60,580 bases of DNA from Syncephalastrum monosporum B8922 (lineage: Eukaryota; Mucoromycota; Mucoromycetes; Mucorales; Syncephalastraceae), in NCBI GenBank assembly GCA_000697355.1, contig JNEN01001186.1:1-60580 (forward strand), read 5' to 3'. Below are positions 10,345 through 21,591 of this stretch, one piece after another. A program made the position numbers and the translations under genes. Position 1 is the first letter of the stretch; each line of letters starts with the position of its first letter. The notes under the pieces were generated by a model, which saw only the letters and a program-made list of their open reading frames with translations, had not been told where the DNA came from and did no database searches.

Positions 10345-13018
10345 CTACATTGCTCCACTACTACGGTCAACGCGTCGCGTCTGTGCCGAGGAAGTACGGA
10401 GGGTGGAGCCATTCTCCCCGAAAAGACTTTCGACTCTTCCCGCATAGGCAGAACGGGAGCGGAAGTGGTGCACTTGCTCCACCTGCCGAATCGCCGCCGC
10501 CGCCGTTTGCGGGTGATGGACGTTCACATCATAGTAGTTGAAGTTGAGACTGAACACGAGATCCACCTCCTCGAGTGATTTTCCCTGGCATCGTTATCAT
10601 AGTCGTGAAATCGAGTGAGTCAAATCAATGTAGGCACGTCGCGTCTTATGTATTACCATGGTTTCAGGAAAGTATCGATAGACGACCAAAGGTATCACGG
10701 CACAGAGAATAGAATATACAAGAAATGTGCGCCACTCGATGTTGGCGTACATGATGGGCGTGATTTCCGTGACGCCATAGTTGAATCTGCACAAAAATCA
10801 TGAGCTCAGGCGTGGCTGCGCAGCCATCTTGGCCAGTTCCAACTTACAGCCAGTTTGCAGCGGTCGTGATGCCCAGCGCCTGCGCTCGCACCTCTACACC
10901 ACAAGACCCGCCATAAGCCTTCCATCGCGTGCAGATATTTTGGTAAACATACCTTGAGAATAAAGCTCTGCAGGATATATCCAACCGACTGACCATGGAT
11001 TAAATAAGTAGATGAGCAAAGCCATTTAAACTTGCTTTTCGTCAAGTGATTCTTACTCGGGCCCCATGAGCACGCATAGCTCGCAATAAATAGGTACATC
11101 ATGACAATAAAAGCGACGAGTGCCCTGCTTTCGTCGATTCCCGCTAATGTGGTGATACGATGCTCCTCCAGAGGAGTAACTTCGGGTGTTTTGTTGATCT
11201 CGCTTGATAATCCAGTCAGAGCACTCAAAACAGTCATTAGTATAGTGCAGATACAACACACAATGCTGCCAGCGATCAGCGTTGGTCGGCGCCCGACATG
11301 GTCGATCTACAAGACAAAAAGTTGATTATGTATAGCCTGTGCCATCTGTTCTCCTTACAAAAAAGATGGGCGGCACTGTAAACACCAGATTCACTACACC
11401 ACTGATACCATTCGCTAAAATGTATGCATTGATGAGTAGGCGGTATTGAGGTATACAGTTGCTTACCGAAAAGTGATGTGTATCGGCCCTGGATACCGGC
11501 TGCTTGGAATATCTGAGGTGCATAGAGACTATAACACACCTTCTATGAGATACTTTCTGACAGAACCCAAAGGCACTTACAACAGGGCATTGGCACCCGT
11601 TAGCTGCTGAAAGATTTGAACTGCCATGCCTAGCAGCAGACGTTTCCGATTGTTCTCCGTGCCCCGCTGGAATAGCCTCCAATAGCGTCTTACATCGAGA
11701 TGTTGTTCAAAAGAAATACTTTGCTTAATTTCAACAAACTCCATCAGCACATCTGGATGATATATGGTCCCATCACCGCGAATCTGCGAAAGCACTTGAA
11801 GAGCCTCCTTGTCCTTGTGCCTAAAGATGAGGTATCTTGGGCTAATTTACTGTTAAAGCTATGTTTGAAGTCTAGATAATCGTGTACCTTTGAGGAAGCC
11901 ATAACGTGCCAATTAGATAGACAAAGGCGGGTATCAACGGGATACCGAATGGAAGCCTAATAGAATAATATATATAAAAAAAACTCATCTATCTCCTTTG
12001 TCCTACTGCTTCTATTACCTCCATGAAGAAGAGTTGGGTATGCTCATAGTACCAAAGTTAATCCAATTTGCGACGCATATACCCAACGTAATGGAGAATT
12101 GCTGGATGGAGATCAACCGGCCACGGTAATTCTTGGGCGCTATTTCTGATTGATCTACGGGTAAACGGTAAACGTCAATATTCTGTCATAATATAATTGG
12201 ACACTGCGCAGTCTCGGTAAGCTTCGATAAGCTTTGATAAATGTCTCTTTTTACGATTCGCATTATGATGCATTTTGCCACTTACATAGAGGGACAACCA
12301 TGGATAGGAACCTTATTGTAGAAAACTCAATATCTTCCGAGTCAGAAATTCTAAACATACCCTATGCTTACACCGGTAATGGCACGTCCAGCATAAATGT
12401 GGGAAATGGCACTGGCGCCCGTTTGTAGAATAGCTCCAACGACAAAAACCAGCGTACCAAGGGCCATGAGACCACGACGTCCAGCGATATCAGCGAGAGG
12501 TCCTGACGCAAGCGCACCAAAAAATGCGCCGGCCATGAGGGTGCTGACGAGCGAGCCCGCATCTTTGCTTGGCCCAATCTCTTTTTGGAAATTTGGCATC
12601 GTAACAACTCCTGTCAAGACACTGAATTCGTATCTACGAGATTCATAGGTCCGATGCGCGTGGTCAATCCAAAACCGAACCAATTCAATACGAGTTCCAT
12701 TTACCCAAACTACATTGAAAGTAATATGCTTTGGAGTGAGCTTTCTTCCATAAGGAGCATTTTTCATACCAAAAAGCCGCCGATGGCCATGAAGCTAGAT
12801 GGATACAAAGTTTTGCATGATGGTTACACAATCTTAACAATGGAACGTGATTTTAAATGTGGTAGCATGAAATACCTGCAGATGACATAAATTTTGGTCT
12901 TGGTGGTCAAAAATGGGAGAAACGTGAAACGTGAGCGAAGCGTACGGCTGCTACCGCTAAGGGACTCCCTGGCGAGGGCCAAGTGGGGGAGAGAACCTTG
13001 AAGACTACTGGTAGACAA
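10345..13018 (-). CDS. MFS sugar transporter, at least 538 aa, 5' end unresolved
   Basis: Downstream exons: 12876 (3' end of the first), 12794-12770, 12709-12705 (5 nt), 12633-12361, 12311-12286, 12154-12019, 11956-11888, 11841-11581, 11528-11467, 11414-11359, 11306-11057, 10988-10953, 10893-10848, 10786-10657 and 10584-10345. All phases agree. Motifs are those of the hexose transporter family: GGFLFGYEFSVLTG in TM1, LADIAGRRGLMALG, GVSIGFLSMVVPLYQSE, the PQSPRYL loop, QIFQQLTGANA, IDHVGRRPT, SWGPIGWIYPAE, and a C-terminal FPETMGKSLEEVD. It should be a 12-helix plasma-membrane symporter or uniporter; the substrate cannot be told. The first exon is open from 12876 to about 13018 but has no ATG before an in-frame stop near 13030. 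Either an upstream exon exists that I could not place, or the 5' end is damaged. Confidence 0.9.
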
Positions 13019-13787
13019 TGTTGTTGAGGTTCAGGGTCGAAATGGTTTAATGGGAATCGTCAAAGTTGGTCGTTGAACGACATGCAAATTCGGAAAAGAA
13101 AAGGAACAATGATGATTTGTTCCCAAGTTTATAATGAAGCTCGTGTGAGAAAACAAAATAAAAAGAGTTCCAAATTCGTGGCCATCCCCACATTTTGGAA
13201 ATCTCCGTCACGATCCCATCCTTTCGGCTGTACACTGTACATAAGCATTTTCTCCTCTGCTTTTCCTCTATTCGAGAAAGGTTCCATGGAAACATGCAAA
13301 AGCATGTCATGTATGTCTGTGCATGACTGTATGTTTCAATACCTAAATTACTTTTGTTTCAAATAATGTCCCGATGAAAATGATTCTGGCACTGCACATA
13401 GGACCTGCATGAGAGCTGCGTCCGCACTTTAGGGATCGCTGAGCCATGCAGTCTTATATACCAATTAGCTCCACTGTTCAATCAAGGAAGATTATGGGCT
13501 CTCCAGGATGCAAAAATAAACAGATTTGGCTATTGAAACCGACCGTTGGCGGCTTTTCACTTCATTTATAAATGGTCATCCACAGACGTCATTAAGGCCT
13601 TTCGATGTATAGTAATGAAAGCAGGTTATGTCAACCCATATACTTAGGATAATAAGATGGATTACATCGTTGTAGACCAGAACTCTTCTATTCTTAACTC
13701 TGCTCAGGCGATGGAAGCCTGACCAACCTACGGTTCTCATAGAGATTCATACAAACATTTCCATAGATTATGGATCTAATTAATGCC
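13019..13787. other. Intergenic region upstream of the sugar transporter
   Basis: About 770 bp with no supported gene. A TATA-like TTATAAAC on the minus strand lies near 13124-13131. A missing first exon of the transporter may be hidden here. It also carries the 3' flank of the unknown gene at 13788-14415. Confidence 0.4.
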
Positions 13788-14415
13788 CTACTTGTCCTTT
13801 TGAGGATGGCTCGGCGCGATTATCCTCCAACGCATCTGGTCGTAAATGACGCTAGGCTGCGTGGGATCCCTTGGATGGTCCGAGTCGCCTGTCGTCGCAA
13901 ATTGCAGGATGCCCTGTGTCATTTTCTTGGCAATCCGGCCACGCTCCAAGGGGTCGCCTGGGCCCAGAAACGGGTCGCCCTCCCAGCAGTAGAGGTTATC
14001 CCAGGAAAAGATGGCACCGGCCATGTGCAGTAGCCTTTATCACGAGCTTGGCTTCGTTGGCCTGGGCCATACCTTGTGGCCTTACTTGCTCGGCTGTAAG
14101 GAGGGTAGACATCCGACACATGGCGTCTGTGGCCATGTAAGTCTTGTAGTCCCTGTATGCGTTCCGCGCACGACGATACCCGAAACTGTAGGTAAAGTAG
14201 GTCTGCACAAACATACTACTTTGCCAGAAATAATCTGCATGAGAAATGCTAATCATCTCTCATGAAAGTGAGCCTACAAACAAAAAGATACATGCATCGA
14301 CAGTGATAATGTATACGTGGTGCAATATGTACTTACTGGTCTGATAAATAACAATTGACGCGGCCACTATGGCCCGTGCCCCTGTGGGTGTGTGTGCGGA
14401 GCGGCAGTCAAACAT
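13788..14415 (-). pseudogene. Unrecognised gene with an apparent frameshift
   Basis: Exon 1 from the ATG at 14415 to 14337 joins in frame, across a GT-AG intron (14336-14235), to a frame reading YFWQSSMFVQTYFTYSFGYR and continuing through MAQANEAKLVIKAT near 14035. Coding character then moves to another frame, starting around the ATG at 14024 (MAGAIFSWDNLYCWEGDPFL) and ending with TAG at 13788. No plausible intron reconciles the two frames; a single extra base near 14025 would. So this is either a sequence error in a real gene of about 170-180 aa or a recent pseudogene. The protein is rich in aromatic residues, with a hydrophobic N-terminal segment (ARAIVAASIVIYQT). I do not recognise the family. 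Confidence 0.4.
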
Positions 14416-14473
14416 GAAAAGAAAAATATTGGTGTGCCTTGCTGTCAACATATTTCACCTTTCTGTACAGTCC

Positions 14474-15749
14474 ATGACCATGGCACACGCTCTCAAGGTA
14501 CACAGACACAGACATACACGTTAATAAAACTTGGGCATGACACGAATCGGTCTGAATCTCACACGTGTGGTTTAGCGGGGCTTCACAAGCCAAGCCAAGT
14601 CGCAAGTAGTCTTCTCGGGTATTCAACCGACCGGCATTCCCCACCTTGGCAATTACCTCGGGGCCTTGAGCAACTGGGTCAGCCTCCAAAAGTCAGAGGG
14701 CACCAAGTTCTATAGCATCGTTGATCTTCATGCCATTACCATGCCTCAGGATCCAGCCGAGTTACGCCGGGCCAAGATCGACATGGCGGTTGGGTTGCTT
14801 GGCTGCGGTATCGACCCTGAAAAGAGCGTCCTTTTCGAGCAGAGCCGGGTCCGCGCACACGCCGAACTGGCCTGGGTGTTTAATACGATTACGCCGGTGG
14901 GCTGGCTCGGCCGCATGACGCAGTGGAAGAGCAAAATGGATAAGGTGCATGGCAAGGTTCAGTCCCATGCTGAAATCCTCGCCGACGAGTCTCTCACAAC
15001 AGGCCTTAAAATGGGGTTGTTCGATTATCCCGTCCTGCAAGCTGCCGACATCCTTCTCTACAAGTAATTCATAGCATATTGAAAAGAAGAAGCGAGCATC
15101 TTACATATCGTCATCCGTAGGGCAACCCATGTGCCTGTAGGTCAAGATCAATTACAGCACCTGGAGCTGACACGCGACATCGCCAAGCTCTTTAATAAGA
15201 CCTTCAAGACGTCTTTCTTCCCGCCGCCCAACGCCATTATCCGTATGTAACGACTTTGCTGCGCCATTCTGGCTGACTCAATTTCTCGACGTAGCACCCG
15301 CCACCAAACGTGTCATGTCGCTCCGCGACCCTACCTCCAAAATGTCCAAGTCAGACGTGTCCGACATGTCCCGCATCAATCTTACCGATACCCCAGAGAC
15401 CATACGGGCCAAAATTCGCCGCGCCCAGACAGATTCCATCCAAGGTGTCTCTTACGACGTCGCATCCCGTCCAGGCGTATCCAATCTCGTCAGTATTTAC
15501 AGCGCTGTGCGCGATATCGAGATTGAGGACGCCGTTCGTGACTTTGAAGGCATTACGAGCACCAAGGACTTCAAAGATCGCGTGGCCGACGCTGTCATTG
15601 ACCGTATACAGCCCATCCAGTCTCAGGTGGCTAAGCTTCAAGCCGACATTGGGTATGTACATCAAGTGCTGGATCAGGGCGCACGCAAAGCCCAGGAGGT
15701 TGCCGACGCCAACATGGAGCACGTGTACAAAACGGTTGGTTTGCGGTAA
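14474..15749 (+). CDS. Tryptophanyl-tRNA synthetase, probably mitochondrial, 362 aa
   Basis: Four exons: 14474-14497, 14576-15063, 15121-15242 and 15295-15749, 1,089 nt in total. An in-frame ATG at 14414 would add 20 residues. Class Ic synthetase signatures are clear: [10 protein letters not shown] (the HIGH-equivalent loop), [21 protein letters not shown] then [10 protein letters not shown], and SKMSKSD (KMSKS loop). The enzyme charges tRNA-Trp with tryptophan using ATP. The short basic N-terminus ([17 protein letters not shown]) precedes [10 protein letters not shown] and fits a mitochondrial presequence, as for yeast Msw1, and the bacterial-like domain order supports this. Localisation is an inference. 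It is arranged head-to-head with the frameshifted gene to its left. Confidence 0.93.
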
Positions 15750-16662
15750 TATTTTTGTAGAATAGAAAAATAGCCATGCATACATGAGATGAAATAAATA
15801 GATGATAGACTAGCCAAAGGTGGTTTATTCTGAGGACTTGTCGCTCGAATGAAAAAGTCATTTTTCTCTATGCCTGCGGCTAAAGCCGACATTACCCACA
15901 CAGGGCGCCAGGTTGCACCCATATAGCCAACGCATCCCGGACGGCACGCACCAGAATCCATTTTATGACTCAATGTCTCAAGTAACTATCCTGTGTGAAC
16001 ATAATTCTGTTGGCGGAGCCGGAGGGGTGAGACAAGAAAAGTATGTCACGAAAGTCTATCAGCTTAGTTTATATCTGTGCGTATTAAGCATGATAGTAAT
16101 TCGGGTGAAGCTATATTTGCGACATGAATGTTGTATATAAGCTTGGATAGAGAATTAAACTAAGCACGCAATAAGCGTAAAGGTTCCAACATGTGGAAGG
16201 CAAGGATTGTACAAATGTTATCTGACTGCTTGCTGCACGGTCAAACTTTCCTGCTCCTCAAGCCGGAATGACAAAACAAAGCATTCGAAACATAGACGTC
16301 TACGAGCGTGCATTTGTCCTTATATAAAAAGGCCGTAGTTGTCCTGTCCTCAGGAGGTATCCGTCATTGGGAAGATTATGTCATCGTCTCATGAAAGAGA
16401 CACTGCGGTCTTTTTCTTTTATTGTAAAGAGGTATTTTATCTGCAGCTCAAATAAAAGAGCTTGCGAGGCGCATGGTGCAAAGATGTGGGGATGTGGGTT
16501 ATTTTGCTTTAACAGTAACATAATTAGTAAGATGTGTCTGAACGAGACCCGCTTCCCAGCACACGCACAACGTGGCAATGTGAGGGTGTGTGAATTTACA
16601 GACGAAAAAGGAATAACTAATTAAAAGAAAGAGAAACTCAATGTATGTACAGTAGATACTCC
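15750..16662. other. Intergenic region between converging genes
   Basis: 913 bp between the 3' ends of TrpRS (+) and the serine protease (-). It is AT-rich with only short unconvincing frames. No gene or RNA is recognised. Confidence 0.5.
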
Positions 16663-17915
16663 TCAGTAGAGTAGGCTTATGCAGGCCAGGGCGCCGTAAT
16701 ACAACCATGTTGCAACTTGCGGTCGATGTGCCGCGCTTGTCAGAGGCGCTGCGATACGGTCCTGGAAGACCGGTCCGATCCACCACTTGGTGGGGTGGGT
16801 GCGGTCATAGTTCGCGTCGGCGAAGCCGATATGCCATCGCTCGGCATCCGGGTCGGGCTTATCTTTTGCGGACGGTAACCAATGGCCGCCTGTGTGCGGG
16901 CACGCTTTGCCATGGCAAGGTTCGAAAAAGGGGTCGGTCAATTCATCCACGGTCAGGCCAGTCTCGTTGCTAATCCAGGGCAGCACATTCGATAGGTTAC
17001 AGAAGCTTTCAATGACGGAGGGCTGCGCCGTATTGCTTTCAAAAGGTGCTGGGCATGTTGCGTGCTGTTCGTTGACGTCATGGACACCAAATATGCGAGC
17101 AAGCAGTCCGAGCACGCGCGGTACGTAGGTTGCCGTATTGTTGTTGTACATCACTTCATGGACAACGAGTGGACTACCTATGGCATACAATAAGAAAACC
17201 GGCCTCCGGCTGTCCCTGCCAGCTTACCTGAGTCACCATGGCACGCAAGTGACTCGTCGTGCGAGGCTACAGCCTCGACCATGTTGGACGTTCCGGGTGA
17301 GAACTGTGTCACGGCCAGCGTGGTCCGCTGAAGCAAGTCTGCTTCAGGCTTGTCAATACCGGTATATCCAAACCCCATCAGGGACCCTAGGCACAAGAAT
17401 GATACCATCGTCAGCGTCGTCTATCCCTACACCCTTGTTCAAGGGGGGTATGTAGGTCGTTTACCTCGCGTGTACTGAGGCAGGGTCTTATTGGCAGGCC
17501 AAAGTGCCACGCGATGCAGATGCTTGGAGGGCTCGATAGGGTGAGCAAGCTTGACGATAGCCATATCGAAATGCATATCCACGTCGCCCTGTTCGTTGAT
17601 GACGTAGGAAGGATGGGTGAGCCAGTCCTCGATCGGGTTGTAGGCATGTTTTGCGCGCTCGGCAGCCTTGTAGCCGACAAAGAAAGGACTGGTCTTGCCT
17701 GCCGGTGGCGTGGCATCTGCGACACAGTGCGCCGCGGTCAGGATCGTGGCCGGATTGTAAGTCAAGAGAATACCACCGCATACATGGGGGTTGCCCAGCA
17801 TCACGTAAAAGGGATACCATGACGCATCAGTGATGGTGGATCCGTTTTGGATGGCGGTAACCGTCATCATGCAGAGGAGGAGTAGGGTCCATGATCGTAA
17901 TACGAAAGTGATCAT
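16663..17915 (-). CDS. Secreted or membrane-attached trypsin-fold (S1) serine protease, 374 aa
   Basis: Exons 17915-17465, 17386-17228 and 17177-16663 (1,125 nt). A signal peptide of about 21 residues (LLLLCMMTVTA) is followed at once by IQNGSTITDASWYPF, which sits where the IVGG neo-N-terminus of trypsins lies, so there is little or no propeptide. The catalytic triad is intact: His63 in TAAHC, Asp117 in FDMAIVKL, Ser203 in CHGDSGSPLV. The S1 specificity position (six residues before the serine) reads Leu, not Asp or Ser, so trypsin-like cleavage after Lys/Arg is not expected. After the protease fold comes a ~140-residue tail with several Cys and a final hydrophobic stretch (VATWLYYGALACISLLY), which could be a membrane or GPI anchor signal. 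Substrate is unknown. Confidence 0.88.
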
Positions 17916-18242
17916 GCTTGTGCTTTCTTGTATGAAAATAAATATATGTATATGAAAACTCGGGGAAAGAGAGAGAGAGAAAGAGAGACAGACGGACAAA
18001 CAAACGGAGCGGAGGAAGGGCGACGAAGAGATGCAGAGTTGAAGAGGAGGAAGAGAGTCGTGTTTGGAGGCAACGGTAGGACTGACGATATAAAATAACG
18101 TTACATTCTTTGGTCACTTTATGTATTCCCCTTGGCCCTGGATTTGATACATATATGAATGTTGTACCTCTTTGATGCATTGTTTTTCGAATTTTTTTTT
18201 AATTTTATTTATTGTGTTGTTACGTTGTATTAATAGGACACC
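17916..18242. promoter_or_regulatory. Upstream region of the serine protease
   Basis: 327 bp between the protease start and the Rtf2 stop, both on the minus strand. It contains a GA-rich tract at 17966-18060 that reads as pyrimidine-rich leader on the coding strand. No other gene is seen. Confidence 0.4.
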
Positions 18243-19186
18243 TTATGCATAACGATTAAACGTGCCCATGGTGAGATAGTTGCCTTTGATATCCTTTTTG
18301 GCATAAATGCTCTTAATCGCACTCGAGGCTTCCTTTTTGTTTTTCTCTTTCTCTGCCAGTTCCTGCGAAACCTTGCCCATGACAGCCGCCGCAGTTGAGT
18401 TCATCGCCATTTTCTTTGGCGCTGGCAATCCTTTTTGCACTGGCGATGACAGGGACTCGTCGATGTCGCGCTTGCGCTTCTTCTCGGTCGGGACGCCTGC
18501 TTCTTTGGCAGCAGCTTTCTTGGCTTTCCGTTCGGCCTTGGCTTTGGCTTTCTTCTCTTTCAAAATAGCCTTCATGCGGTCGAGCTCTTCTTTCTGTGGG
18601 TTGATGACGATCATATTATCTTGTGTGAAAGGCTTGCCGCACGAGACGCACTCCTGGGTCTTGATCTCCTTGAGCGATTGCTCAGCAAAGGCACACCCGC
18701 AGGTGTCGAGGTATACAAAGCGGTGTTTGCCGTTCATTTCTTTCATCGAGACAGGGCAAATGAATCGGCTTTGGACGTCCTTGTCGAGGTGGCCCATGGT
18801 AGCTGAATCTTGCGCATTCTTAACTTCGTCGTAAGCGGGATTTGGGGTGAGGTTGAGTTTGACGGTATCTTTCGGAGAGGTGATGTGAGAGCAGATCCTG
18901 TCGCCATCGCCATAGGCCTTCTTGTCCAGAATGTATTCAAGGATGGCGTCCTGATTGTAGAGTTTGCCCAGGCCACAAGCAACGATCGGAGGTTGTAAGG
19001 GTTGCTGATATACAATGTGTGAGTAAAAGCCCGGAATGCATAAAAGAAGTTGAATGTTGTTACCTTTGAAAGAGCACAATAGAACCAAGCGGCTATCCGC
19101 TCCAGATCAGGGTTGATCTTGACTTCTTTTTGCTTTTCTTTGACGAGTTCGATGCGTCGAGGGATGGATCCACCGTCATTACCCAT
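18243..19186 (-). CDS. rtf2: Rtf2-family replication termination / fork protein, 294 aa
   Basis: Two exons, 19186-19064 and 19004-18243, with one 59-nt intron. The N-terminus MGNDGGSIPRRIELVK is the strongly conserved start of the Rtf2 family. The degenerate RING-like C2HC2 region follows (RFICPVSMKEMNG, YLDTCGCAFAEQSLKEI, CVSCGKPF). The C-terminal half is Lys/Ala-rich coiled coil (KEKKAKAKAERKAKK) with nuclear-localisation-like KKRKRD. In fission yeast Rtf2 acts at replication barriers through PCNA; in animals RTF2 is removed by the proteasome so stalled forks can restart. The length matches the family. The intron lies after codon 41, in the conserved IAAWFYCALS segment. Confidence 0.94.
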
Positions 19187-20178
19187 GGTTTGCCGATGTG
19201 GGGGTTAGAAGTCTAGAAGTGGAAGAGATCCCAAAAGTGGAAAAGCAGCCAATTATGTACGGCTTACTATTTTAGCCGCAGCGCTGCGCCTGGGCGCTCA
19301 CACAGCAGACACTGAAACAATTAGCGAAAAGGCATGAATAGGATGGTATCCAGCATGCCACGTACCTGAACATAAAAAACACGCAGCCTCTACTCTTTTC
19401 ATACGCGGTTCTGTCGAGATCGGGCTCTGGATTGCCCATCGACAGCGCCCAAGATTGTCATCTATGGTCATCATCGATCGTCTACTTCTTTGGTACTGAC
19501 TGCTATGCAACGTCGTCTGCTCGCGCCCAGGGCAACCACAAAGTGATAGAAGGGAGTCAGGACCTTGCTTTTATTTCGATAGATAGAAAAGAAGTGGTTC
19601 TGTATGCTAGCTGTAACAAGAGAGTCGAAAACCCCACCCCCCATGTGTTCAAAATCCAAACGCCGAATATGGCTTCTTTTTCTTCCCTCTGGCAACTTAC
19701 TTCCCCAACGTTCTTTCTCTTCCGGACAGCTGCTTCTTCCTCTTTTATATCAATTACTTTTTTAGTCTTCTCGCCTGGTCACTTTTTCACTTTCTATTCC
19801 CTCCACCCCAGCTTTATCCTGTCTAGCCATGTCACGGCATCGAGCCAACAGTGAGACAGTCTCGTTCGGGTAACGTTTCTTCCGAGAGGAGTTCCTTTTC
19901 CTTTACGAGTGTGTGTGTATGTGTGTGTGTGTGTGTGCGGGAGCAGGGAAAGCGAAAGAGAGAAAGGGAGAGCAAGACTGCCGAAGAGCAGAAGGAAGAA
20001 ACAAAAGCGATCGTGGTTTGATTAAGAAGCTAATGACCTCTGATGCAGTAACAGCAGCAACAACAATGCTTCGCCGCTCGCCATCGGTGATTGCTTTCTG
20101 CGTTACACGATCCCGCCAAGATCAATCCAGACTCGATTCCTCGGATGCGCATCTCTAGGTCTTGCAGCCTCGCAGTCG
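19187..20178. other. Divergent intergenic region between Rtf2 and the GATA factor
   Basis: 992 bp. It holds a TG dinucleotide repeat at about 19909-19937 and CT/TC-rich stretches near 19670-19760 and 19880-19900. Short frames are unconvincing. Promoters for both flanking genes should lie here, and an upstream exon of the GATA gene cannot be excluded. Confidence 0.5.
19909..19937. repeat. TG dinucleotide microsatellite
   Basis: Near-perfect TG repeat with one A interruption, in the upstream region of the GATA factor gene. Confidence 0.9.
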
Positions 20179-21591
20179 ATGCGCATGTCCTTTTACGAGA
20201 TTGCAGAGTGCGACAAGTCGACTGAGTGCGCCGACGCGCTCTTGTCCTTGTCCGAGGGTCACGAGAATGAAGATACCTCACTTCTGCCGCCTAAAAAGCG
20301 AAGTTGCTGCTTCTACAGACGGAGGCAACTGCCCTCTACTATTTCTGATGTTGTCTTTTGTCAAGAGTCGAGTTCGACTGCACCTTGTCTTCTTGATACA
20401 GTTGAGTACTTTTTATTTCCCCGAGATGCCGTCGTAGAAGCCGTCTCGCCTGTCGAGGTATTGAAAAAAATAGGGGGGTGTTGTCGATGTTTATTGATAA
20501 CGACTCTCATCATTGTCACCTACTTGTCCTGTCGTTAGGTGATCTGTTCTTTCCATCCACCTGCTCCGCAAGCTCAGGATGGCCGTAAACGACGGTTGAC
20601 CCATCCAATTGCGGACCAGTCGTTGAATGACTGCCATGTCACTCTGACAGGCGTATCGAGTGACCTGTATCTCGCCATCAAGCACGCCGCTTCCACCTTT
20701 GAGGCCATGTGTGAAAAGATGTACTGCCTGGTATGTTCCATGCTTTTACGATAGACCATGTTTATCGAACTTGGCATGTACACCATATACAGATGCAGCA
20801 TCATGAAGAACGCATTGCCTATGAAAAAGCCGAAATTTTTCTAAAGGAAGAGGACGAATCAATGCAGCTGACTAATAAGCCCGAACAACACCAAGACCAC
20901 ACCGAAATTACCACCACAACCACGACCACAATCGAACAATGGTCCTCTCTAACTACCACCACCACTACCACTATGTCCACCAACGACCATACCAGCAGCG
21001 ATCCCCCGTCCAAGAATGCACAAGGTACAATCTTCCTCTTGATGCTGATTGGCTCTGTTTGCCGCGGTCTCCCCCTTTTTTTTCCAAGTTCTCTATGCGA
21101 CACTCACCCATACAAACCCTACAGTGGTCAAAACGGAAACCAAGGCAACTTCAGGGACAAAACAATGCCATTATTGCGGTTCCAAGTCCACACCAATGTG
21201 GCGTCGTGGACCGAAGGGTGCCGGCACCTTGTGCAACGCATGCGGTGTCAAGTGGAAGAATGGTAAAATCCTCTGCAAGGATACGACTACCACAGCCCAT
21301 ATTGTGGTACGGGATCAGAAAAAGAAGAAGCCCCGGAAAAAGAAGGCTTCTCCCAAACGCGACGCACGCCGCAACAGCAGTCATCACAATCGAAGCACGG
21401 CTGCTGGCAGCGGTGGAACGTCTGATTCGTGTAGCCCTATCGAATCACCACATTCGTCACCACTTACGCTCGGTAAAGCAAGCTTTGGTTTGCTGGCTGC
21501 CACGACAGGTACAGCCGTTGAAGATATGGATTTAATGACCATAGATGCTGTCGAAGCTGCTGCTGTCTTGACCCTGCTCAAACAGAGTTGA
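20179..21591 (+). CDS. GATA-type zinc finger transcription factor, 389 aa
   Basis: Four exons: 20179-20457, 20539-20730, 20793-21024 and 21125-21591 (1,170 nt). Start is the ATG at 20179; a second ATG lies 6 nt on. The single GATA finger is C-X2-C-X18-C-X2-C ([18 protein letters not shown] then CNACG), about residues 249-274, followed by a basic tail ([14 protein letters not shown]) that normally contacts DNA. The middle carries Thr runs (residues ~185-215) and the C-terminus is Ser-rich then acidic. Known fungal GATA factors of this finger type control nitrogen use, iron uptake, light response or mating. No PAS, second finger or iron-responsive Cys cluster is seen, so the regulated pathway is open. 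Confidence 0.9.

Noticed and set aside
13047..13310. Minus-strand 87-codon frame as the missing first exon of the sugar transporter
   Set aside because: No donor in usable phase and no resemblance to transporter N-termini.
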